Assembly (NCBI RefSeq): GCF_002443255.2 | Contig: NW_019211457.1 | Location: 23,627,709-23,691,708 of the forward strand | Direction of reading: 5' to 3' | Length of the DNA: 64,000 nt | DNA from: Varroa destructor | Lineage: Eukaryota; Arthropoda; Arachnida; Mesostigmata; Varroidae | Part shown: in pieces, positions 56,691 to 64,000 of the stretch | How positions within the stretch are numbered: the stretch's first letter is position 1 | Layout of the letters: each line of letters opens with the position of its first letter | Position numbers and translations under genes: made by a program | The notes under the pieces: generated by a model | Database searches by the model: none | Told to the model about the DNA's origin: nothing | The model's input: the letters and a program-made list of their open reading frames with translations, nothing else

Positions 56691-56964
56691 TTAAACGTGC
56701 CGGTCATGACGCAGGGTAAATCCAAGACTGCATGACGCTAGCGCGGCAGTAGAAACGTCGCCAACGAGAAGTCGCGTTCGAGGTGGACACCACAGGTACG
56801 TCGCATGAGCGATGAGTTGCAACGCGACAAAATCAGAACTGTTCAACCACATGTCTTGCGCGATCAACGACAGAAAACGTATTTGGAATTTGAATAGGAG
56901 ATCATTTAACGAGCATTGATAAACAATCGGCAGGACAAGCCACCGACAAATCCATCGACCCACG
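56691..56964 (-). CDS. Hydrophobic exon candidate behind a strong acceptor
   Basis: On the minus strand CGGTCTCCTTCGCTGCTGTTGACAG (AG at 56966-56965) is a strong acceptor. One base plus 90 codons then stay open to TAA at 56691. It reads VGRWICRWLVLPIVYQC, LLFKFQIRFLSLIAQDMWL, NSSDFVALQLIAHATYLWC and ends with GFTLRHDRHV. It is hydrophobic enough for one or two membrane or buried helices and holds an NSS site. The frame is also open upstream of the acceptor to 57017. No family is recognised. Confidence 0.28.
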
Positions 56965-57019
56965 CTGTCAACAGCAGCGAAGGAGACCGACTCGCAAAAT
57001 GAATTAGTCACGGTCAATA

Positions 57020-57820
57020 TTTGACCGTACGGGGTTCCCTAAGCTTTTTTTAAAAGTCAACGAAATCAAAAAAGACACGATCGGTCCCTGCGAGAGAATC
57101 GTCACATTCGTTGAAAACTGCGATAGAAGTAACAGTTTTACTACTTCTAGTATGAAATAGTACTCTGTATTTTTCCCTCCGTGTCTCTTTTATTTCGAAA
57201 AACGTTTATGATTTTCTTAGCCTTCTGCCGCGGCAAATGCAAACGAAGATCCAACACATGCCGCATACGCTTTTAGTTCTCGTATTTTTTCCTAGTCTGT
57301 CAAGCATAATGTTGCGAGCAATACTACGTACACGAGCTACGTACATGGCTGGAGGGTTTCCGTCGAGGCCGTTACATACTCTTCTCACAATTAATCTAAT
57401 GCAACTCGTGCAGTAACGTACCTAAACTAAGTAATCTACCTGGTCGTAGCTAGGTTGTTGTGTAACTGCGTGTCAACGGCTTAATAACGACGTGCTTGGC
57501 ATGTCTGCTCCTATTGGATATGTTTGCTATATTGGATATATTCTAAAAAGGTTCTCCTTGTCGTTAGATTGTTGCTAACTCCTCTACTAGAGGCGCTATC
57601 GGTTCTCTTAGTTTATGCCGACAGCAACGACAACTTCAACAAGAACAATAGCTCATTCGGCTGCTATATTTGGGTCAGTAATTTTTGAAAGGCCCAACAG
57701 TAGCAGCCCCTGTCAGCGCTTATAGGTTATGGCGGTAATAGTGAGTCTTTGTTATATATATATATGTCAAACTGGAACTTCACGTTATTTCCTAGGTGAC
57801 ATATAAACATCAGTAGTTTA
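57020..57820. other. Spacer, no supported gene
   Basis: Weak frames only, a short TA patch near 57750-57765, and a TATA-like CATATAAAC near 57801. Confidence 0.5.
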
Positions 57821-57829
57821 CTCACTCGC

Positions 57830-58078
57830 TTGGCTCCGCGCACAGCGGAACGCTGCGCAGATCGCGTTCAGTCGACACAGCTGCTGCAGCTGTTGAAAAC
57901 GGTATTTCTACAGAAAGAGCCGCAGCGAAGATGGCCGGGCAAAGCGTTTGATGAGATTCGAAGGTTCAACGGTGATGACAGCCGTCGAAATCGTCGGCTA
58001 ATTGACCGTGTAGCTGCTGACACAAAACGACACAGGCAACGTATGAAATCTTCCGTCATCGCTCGCGTCTCCGATTGA
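57830..58078 (+). CDS. Basic, polar exon candidate
   Basis: A frame of 82 codons ends at TGA 58076-58078. It has acceptors at GGCTCCGCGCACAG and, further in, GGTATTTCTACAG, after which 58 codons read KEPQRRWPGKAFDEIRRFN, GDDSRRNRRLIDRVAADTK, then RHRQRMKSSVIARVSD. Arg-rich with regular acidic spacing, it resembles a nucleic-acid-binding or coiled region, but no domain is recognised. The minus strand is also open over 58059-57868. Confidence 0.23.
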   Translation: MAPRTAERCADRVQSTQLLQLLKTVFLQKEPQRRWPGKAFDEIRRFNGDDSRRNRRLIDRVAADTKRHRQRMKSSVIARVSD

Positions 58079-58089
58079 ACAGTGTCCCC

Positions 58090-59260
58090 TAAACATTGGG
58101 CGATCGACGTCAGAGTCCTCTATTGGCTACGTCGAATAGAGACGGGCTGTCGTTGAAAAGTAGATAACGCTTCAGTCGGCTAGTATATCACTATGCGGTG
58201 TCGATGTTCAGTTTATTCCATCGACCGAGCTGAATTTACCCAGCAATCTTATTACGAAGGTAGTGATGAGAAATCGAACCAGCGCACGGAACTAGACGGC
58301 CAGGAGGAACAGATTTGACTGTAGGAATGAATAAACGTATGATTATGAACACATTATATTATAGAGTTCCCAGACGTTGGACGGATAACGGTACTATGGT
58401 GAGCTGAAACTAAATGCTTCGGCTACCCTCTGAACAATGGTGTCCTCTTTAAATTCGATTGATCAAATCGATTGGATCGCTCATTTTTTCTCACCTTGTA
58501 TGTGTAAGGTACAACGAGTGCACTGTTTAAGCTTAAACTTCTATTGAAAAGTTAACCATTCGTAATTATATGCTTGTAATAGCATTTTCGCGTATTGCCA
58601 CAATATGTGGAAACATGTATGTACGGCATGCTGCAAACGTTCAGCTATTATCAATAAACCCTAACGATTGTCGTCTACTTGCGGTACATTCGTTCATTTA
58701 TAGTAAGTTAGAGTTAATTGCTAGTTGTATACGTGGAAGCGGAGAACCGCGGTAGCTCGAATCAAGCTCTAAATTGGCAATCTGCCTCGACATGACGCCT
58801 TCATTTGCACGATCGTATCGAGTGATTTTTACGGAACATTACGTCAGGTCATCACGAGTTAGTATTTATAAGTTGCTAGCCGTAGAAAATATATAATATA
58901 ATTGTCTAATGTGTCTCGTCCTTGCTAGAGCACGTTTTGCATTTCGGTTTTCCTTACCGGTTTCGTTTTTATATGTAGCGCCCCATTTGTTGGGTGGCAT
59001 CAAGTGCACCGAGATGTCCGAAGACGACCGACGAAATCACAATGGCAAGCTATATGATTTGATTGCCGATCTGATTTAGAAGCGTCAGCGCTCTTCGCTT
59101 CCTATTTTTCCTATATTTCGATTGAGCGCCGTCAATAAACGTAATTTATGTCTAGCGATTCACTGCTTTTAGTGACTTTCGCTTGTTCCAGCTATTTGCG
59201 TCCAGTTTACGGCCTTCCTGGTCCAAGGGCTTCAATGTGACTTCAATAGAAATTTTTGAA
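58090..59260. other. Spacer, no supported gene
   Basis: A 61-codon ATG frame at 58570-58755 (+) has no other support. Nothing else is visible. Confidence 0.45.
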
Positions 59261-59265
59261 AAATA

Positions 59266-59472
59266 ATGCCGAGAACTGCACGCAGTCGGTTTTGGGCTCC
59301 GAGGAAGGAACACAAGCAAAACTCTAGCGTCGGAAACGAAAACTTTAATATTAAAATTAACCAGGCTAACATCAACACAAAAGCGGAACTTCGAAAGAAG
59401 CTCGAAGGCCTTCCATTGCGCCCTTTGCCGACAGGAACATACCTGCGTGCTTGGTTTCATGCCCAAATTTAA
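59266..59472 (+). CDS. Small basic ORF, 68 aa
   Basis: ATG at 59266 (A at -3) opens 68 codons to TAA at 59470-59472. It reads MPRTARSRFWAPRKEHKQNS, SVGNENFNIKINQANINTK, then AELRKKLEGLPLRPLPTG and YLRAWFHAQI. No signal peptide is seen. The minus strand is also open (59502-59152, 116 codons) but reads less naturally. It could be a single-exon small protein or an exon. No family is recognised. Confidence 0.23.
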   Translation: MPRTARSRFWAPRKEHKQNSSVGNENFNIKINQANINTKAELRKKLEGLPLRPLPTGTYLRAWFHAQI

Positions 59473-60217
59473 CAATATCAACGGATAACAATGAGCCAGC
59501 AAAAACGTAATTTGCTGTAGACACGAAGAAAAGAATGAAACAGATATTACTACTATCTAATGACTATGACGCTTGAGGATCGCTACATCTCCAGTGGCAT
59601 AATTCCGTAAAATAACTAAACGGAATACAAATGTCGGAAGTTTTGCAAAGCACACCTACTGGCTGGCAGAAACAGTAGCCACAAAGGATAACAGAAGTAG
59701 TCCAGGCAACAGGTAGATAGGTAAGCAGGTCTAGGTGGGCAGCGTCGTACGGTAGGAAAAACGCGGCAACAGCTAAATCAATCAATGCGACAACGTTGTT
59801 TCTCTGAACTATTATTATGCCCATTATTTCGAACTCCTCTCCACGATGAAACAGCATACAAGCTTTTAATGGGAATATTAACATTAATAGGTTATAGTTT
59901 GAAGCAATCGGATGTGACGGACGGCCTCAGTACAATTCGACATGGATTTAACGAAATAGTTTCCTGTTCCTTCACGCCATCTTGCGTTTCGGGATTGTGC
60001 TGTTCCTGATCTCTGTAGTGAAACACTTCTAATTGTTTATCATGTTATTTTCGAAAACGCTCGCGATGTTGCATCGCGTAAGTCTTACGAAAACGTGTCG
60101 AATACACAAAGTGTTTATTTTTTCGGCAGTACAGTTCGGGTGGTAATAGTCCATTTTTGTTAAGTACGTGGCTGGATAGCTTGACGCCACAGTTAGGGCG
60201 TAGATCATTATGACATT

Positions 60218-60352
60218 ATGAGAATTACGATGGCAGCCCAGCGGCAAGATGCCATGCAAGATCGTATGAATACCGTGAAGGCGTCACTTCCGCAGCGCCG
60301 AGTTAATTTTACTAAAATTTTGAGTAATCAGAACAGCGGCGTTGTATCATGA
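60218..60352 (+). CDS. Small ORF, 44 aa
   Basis: ATG 60218 to TGA 60350-60352. It reads MRITMAAQRQDAMQDRMNT, then VKASLPQRRVNFTKILSNQ and NSGVVS. An acceptor-like CGCCACAGTTAG precedes it by about 20 bases. Composition is good but it is short; could be an exon of a plus-strand gene in 60-62 kb. Confidence 0.2.
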   Translation: MRITMAAQRQDAMQDRMNTVKASLPQRRVNFTKILSNQNSGVVS

Positions 60353-60613
60353 AACGATCGGCAAGATGATGTCGAAACTACACACATGTTTATCGGAAAA
60401 CTTCCGCCGCTTCTGTAGCTGCACATGTTGCGCTTCGCGGCGTATACTGGTTTGTAACAATAGACGACTCATGAGTGAGTCAATACGTCAGAAGTAGCCT
60501 GTGTTTCGATATTGGAGATATTTTACGCTTGCTAACGCATAGCAGATTCAACTAGACTACGTTATTCTGTGCCATAGACGCATGCGCGAGCGCACGCGTG
60601 TATGTACAGATGA

Positions 60614-60910
60614 AATGCCTTCTGCTTTGGGTGGAAGCAGTGCTTAGATACGAACCCAAGAGAAGTTGTAAAAAGTGGGGAAAACGTCAAAGATACTGCT
60701 AATGAATACAGCTCAGACTCGTGGACAGTTACGTTGTTATGCAATGCTCAGAAGCGAACAAGAAATGAGTCAGAAGGGTTCAGAGAAACGCAGATAATGG
60801 ATTATGCGGGCAAGTTCACCTATCCCTCGAATAAAGACTATACAAAAGAAACAGAAGCTACCGTTGGGAGGAAGCGACAAAATGATAATAATTTAAACGA
60901 AGATAATTAA
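60614..60910 (+). CDS. Polar open frame, 98 codons, no ATG at start
   Basis: The frame is open from 60614 (after TGA) to TAA at 60908-60910. It reads KQCLDTNPREVVKSGENVK, DTANEYSSDSWTVTLLCNA, then FRETQIMDYAGKFTYPSNK and ends in RKRQNDNNLNEDN. It is Asn/Lys/Glu-rich, partly explained by purine-rich DNA. A possible acceptor is TGCTTAG near 60646. It could be a last exon; chance ORFs of this length are expected several times in the window. Confidence 0.17.
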   Translation, partial: NAFCFGWKQCLDTNPREVVKSGENVKDTANEYSSDSWTVTLLCNAQKRTRNESEGFRETQIMDYAGKFTYPSNKDYTKETEATVGRKRQNDNNLNEDN

Positions 60911-61600
60911 CCGCCAAATGCCACCGACGAAGGGGGCATCTAAGCATCATGTGCACAACTATCTTAAACACCGCAATATTGACTATCTATAAGCTATTAT
61001 ATAATTGTATTGAACAATAAACTATATTTTCAAATACCGCTTCGGAAACATCGTGTGCGCACGTCTGTGTGTGTACCGCCATGACACTTTCAGTATCACA
61101 AAAATTCAGTTTAGAATAAATGGAAAACGTAAAAGGAGACGGAAGCGTTTGCTAATATAAAAATCTTAGCATCTAGAACAGATATGAACATGGTGTTTGT
61201 TCGTAACTTTTAGCTGCATTTCCTTCAAATATACAGAAATATAAACTTTTTGTGGCGAAATAGTGACCTTAAGTAAAACGAGCAATACCATTGAGAGTAA
61301 AAGGTGACACGCAGAGAGTAAGTTACAGCGATAGACAGTGTCTCGTCTCGCCTGTGTTACATGACCACCGATAGAAATCTAAAATCGTTGATACTTTCTG
61401 AAGTATTGAGACATTAGCCCCCTTTTATCGTCATTATTCTTATTGTATTGGCTTGATTCCATTAGAAGAAAGTAAAGAAAAAAAATGGCGTAATAATTAC
61501 GTTAAATTAGCTCTCTGTCTATAAAATTGTAGACCGGATCGAGGTGTCCAGCTTTTAGCCGATTCTAGTTAAAACTCACATTTACAAAAAATATTCCTTT

Positions 61601-61640
61601 TATATATATATATATATTATATATATATATATATATATAA
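61601..61640. repeat. Longest (TA)n array, one interruption
   Basis: About 40 bases of TA with a single phase break (TTAT) in the middle; nearly a perfect palindrome, likely to form cruciform DNA and to vary in length. Confidence 0.92.
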
Positions 61641-61836
61641 GTTTGCCGGATTGCGCCATGATAATCATCTGTATAGATGATCCAGTTTTTTTTTTTGTTT
61701 CAAATAAATAGTGTTGACGGGACACAAATGAACGTTCTAAGAGGTACAATGTCATGTCGCCTTTTTTTTTTTAGATAAATTCGATCGTTTTTTTGCCTCT
61801 CTACCTGGTTATATGCGCTATACAACTTTGCTTTAG

Positions 61837-62064
61837 TTGTTGAAAAGAAGGTTGCAGATGTTTCCAACGTTTGCGTCTACTCGATCGGTTACTCACTCGC
61901 GAAAGCCAGAAGATGCTCGCCGTTACCATGCCTTTAACGAGTATTGGCAAAAGTGTAATCATCAAATAACAGTATTGGAAGCTCAGTTTTCGACGGCAAT
62001 ATGCAGCACTGAAAAACAACCTCCTGTAGCTGATATTCTGAAAATGTTTAGAAACATAACATAA
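61837..62064 (+). CDS. Candidate last exon, 75 codons
   Basis: The acceptor CAACTTTGCTTTAG (AG at 61835-61836) opens in phase 0 on 75 codons to TAA at 62062-62064. The acceptor's own TAG closes the frame upstream. The peptide reads LLKRRLQMFPTFASTRSVT, HSRKPEDARRYHAFNEYWQK, CNHQITVLEAQFSTAICST, then EKQPPVADILKMFRNIT. The middle looks helical. A stronger acceptor (T12, then AG) lies about 60 bases upstream in other frames. The minus strand is also open here. No family is recognised. Confidence 0.3.
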   Translation: MLKRRLQMFPTFASTRSVTHSRKPEDARRYHAFNEYWQKCNHQITVLEAQFSTAICSTEKQPPVADILKMFRNIT

Positions 62065-62413
62065 ACTGTTGCTGTTACGCTGCGGACAGGAGTTAATTAA
62101 TTTTGTTATACATGGAATTTGGGAGAACTCGACTCATTCTCCGGACCCAGTTTTGGGGTGGCGGAACGGAGTGAAATAGGGTGCTGAAAAAGAAGAAGAT
62201 ACAAGACCAGCTGCAGTAGAAAGCAAATATCGGCCAATACAAAGCTATTGATCAATTTGGCCCCATAGCCCCCATCGTACGCCGTAGCACTTCATTGCAG
62301 TGGAATCTGCGTTAAATTTACCCTTCTCGCTCTTTCCCATTCGAAGTTTGCAATTCGGGCTTCGAATCGTCTACGCGATTACATGGCTGTTTCTAACTGT
62401 ACCTCATTTCTAG

Positions 62414-62530
62414 GTAGAGCTGATGGCGCATCGGAAACTCGTATCGCGATACAGCGGAGCGCCAGGCGAATATATAGAAAATCAATTTTTTTACACGAAA
62501 AAGAAGACAGCAAAAAGATGTAAGAGATAG
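62414..62530 (+). CDS. Candidate last exon behind a branch point and acceptor
   Basis: TTCTAAC followed by TGTACCTCATTTCTAG (AG at 62412-62413) is an excellent branch-point/acceptor pair. In phase 0 the exon codes 38 residues to TAG: VELMAHRKLVSRYSGAPGE, then YIENQFFYTKKKTAKRCKR, with a lysine-rich end. In phase +2 it codes an equally plausible 35 residues (ADGASETRIAIQRSARRIYR...). The third frame is closed. The acceptor is convincing; the frame depends on the unseen upstream exon. Confidence 0.33.
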   Translation, partial: VELMAHRKLVSRYSGAPGEYIENQFFYTKKKTAKRCKR

Positions 62531-62581
62531 GGCGGAAAACCGGAGCCAAAACGGACTGCGAAACTGAAAACCCGGCATAGG

Positions 62582-62701
62582 ATGGAACCGGCAGCAACAC
62601 GTTGGCGTAATGATGTATTCGTCATTGACGCTATTGGCGCTCGAACTAAGTATAATAGTGAGGTTGGATACCAGTGCGGGAAATGGTCTGATAGAAAATA
62701 G
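62582..62701 (+). CDS. Short ORF with strong start context, 39 aa
   Basis: ATG in AGGATGG (A at -3, G at +4) opens 39 codons to TAG at 62699-62701. It reads MEPAATRWRNDVFVIDAIG, then ARTKYNSEVGYQCGKWSDRK. GTGAG|GTTGGA could be a donor after residue 27. It lies 52 bases after the stop of the 62414 candidate. No family is recognised. Confidence 0.22.
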   Translation: MEPAATRWRNDVFVIDAIGARTKYNSEVGYQCGKWSDRK

Positions 62702-62709
62702 ACATTATA

Positions 62710-64000
62710 TCCAGTGAAGGATCATTCGACTTTCAAATACCGCAAGCGAAAATTATTTGGGTTTGAAACTGGTTTAATCGCTGCGACTGAGGTACGCCTA
62801 ATGTTTTTACTATAATTTTTTTTGTCTGCTAGCCTTGAAGCTTGTCTGTTACGGCTATCCACTTGCTTGGGCCATAACAAAGTTAATCCACTCGGGTACG
62901 TTACGCAGGGACTATGATGTTTATTAAATGATCTTACGTTGCAGGCTGATACCTAGGCACACCATAGTATTTGCCAAACGTTTTTGCCGGCTAGAGGCCG
63001 AGGAGTTACAGATTGGCCTCGTATTTGACAAGTTGCCATCCAGTCGACAGCACATCACAACGATAGACGAACTTAAGCCATCAACCGAATTGTTAAGTAA
63101 AGTCTAAGTTTCTTCTTCTTAACGAGGTGGAACTTATTTGAACCGCCGTCATTTTAGGTGAGACGAAATCAAATACTGGAACCGTTTCAGGAACGATAGT
63201 AACAGTGACTATTGCATCGTTTATTAAAAACGCGTCAGCGCGAAAATGTAGGTTCCACCGACAGTGAGGTGCCAAACACGATTAAGTAACTTCGTTGAAG
63301 AACTGATGCCGACCGAAAGATGCAGCTAGCATCTGTATCGAATGGGCGATGAAGTTTGATAGGTGCTGCGGATCGTCTTTCAGGCTACAAAACCCTAAAG
63401 AAAATCTACAGCAAAACCTTTGCTATGAATAAACACTTTAAACTGTCTACAATATTTGAGCGGATTCGGTTCTACAGGCAGCGTGCCTCAAACCAGACAC
63501 CTTACTGCTTATCAGGCTCCCGTATCGGTAGAACTAGACAAAAGATTTTTCCATTCTGCTTCTGAAATCGATTCAAGACTGGAAAGTAAATAATCTGCTT
63601 CGTCTTCGTCTTTAAAAACAAAAACCTAGACGATAGACATTTTCTCGGGTCACATCGCAAACAAGCTTTTTTTGGCGGGATCTGGTAATTTAACGAACAA
63701 AACTTTCTTCTGGTTGCAGTTTCTGACGCCATCATTATTCGCTTAAAGGAAATGACCGCCTCAACGACGACAGTGCTCAGAATATAGCGAACGATAAAAT
63801 GCGATAATAAAGCCGAGAGAATACGCCACCTTTTCATCATTTAGCTTAATTATTGCGACATTATTATTATATTAATTATTATCAACAATTGCCCTTGGCA
63901 GTTGGGACGAGAAGAAGCACTGTAAACGTAACCGAATCAGTAGCGGCCGCAATATTATGGTTATTGTCATGAACCATATGATCACCCCAGTGACCCTTGA
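62710..64000. other. Spacer to window end
   Basis: Frames at 63356-63565 (+) and 63840-63502 (-, 112 codons) lack splice or start support. ATT-rich sequence near 63860-63890. Any gene continuing past the window end cannot be judged. Confidence 0.45.

Noticed and set aside
57801..57838. TATA-box promoter (CATATAAAC) for the 57830 frame
   Set aside because: The frame has no ATG and TATA-like words are frequent in AT-rich DNA.
1..64000. CRISPR array, bacterial operon, rRNA/tRNA, mitochondrial or viral block
   Set aside because: No regularly spaced repeats, no dense same-strand ORFs, no recognisable RNA gene, and no viral or organellar protein motif found on reading both strands by eye; a BLASTX/Infernal scan would settle it.

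Overview
The window looks like nuclear DNA of a eukaryote, most likely an arthropod. Three observations support this. It is AT-rich throughout, with many A/T runs and TA-type microsatellites. It carries two decayed mariner transposase genes. It also holds a short array of the arthropod telomere unit, TTAGG/AACCT, at an internal site. A mite or an insect would both fit; the sequence does not let me decide. There is no bacterial-style gene packing, no Shine-Dalgarno/operon layout, no rRNA or tRNA, and no CRISPR array that I can see.

Two features are secure. A degenerate mariner lies at about 1495-2480 (+), and a second, different one at about 11930-12690 (-). Both are broken by stops and frameshifts and have lost catalytic residues. 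The rest of the window consists of spacers or introns with simple repeats, plus scattered short exon-like open frames. I recognised no protein family in any of those frames, so every non-transposon CDS entry is a hypothesis. The evidence is an open frame bounded by a plausible splice acceptor and/or donor, a start codon in good context, a signal peptide, a membrane helix, or several exons whose phases agree. Single open frames of 60-130 codons are expected by chance at this base composition, so confidences are low.

Best gene models: (1) 48640-49374 (+), four exons whose phases agree, about 125 residues; (2) 37022-37672 (+), two exons, a signal peptide followed by clusters of basic residues, resembling a small secreted precursor; (3) 35126-34690 (-), two exons joining in phase into a segment with one membrane helix and a strongly basic inner flank; (4) 26866-27395 (+), a 128-nt exon with one open frame and a consensus donor joining to a short last exon; (5) last-exon candidates with strong pyrimidine tracts at 21208, 23286, 43985 and 62414 (+), and an 80-codon frame at 22819-22577 (-) with an optimal start context.

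Layout. 0-4 kb: mariner relic, hydrophobic exon candidate, hairpin, telomere-like array, AT palindrome. 4-12 kb: mostly spacer with a signal-peptide ORF at 5.8 kb. 12-20 kb: second mariner, then spacer. 20-33 kb: densest set of exon candidates on both strands. 34-39 kb: membrane exon pair, secreted precursor and another signal-peptide exon. 40-49 kb: exon candidates and the four-exon model. 51-57 kb: mainly minus-strand protein-like frames. 57-64 kb: several short plus-strand frames and a long TA array. I infer no pathway or system linking these genes.
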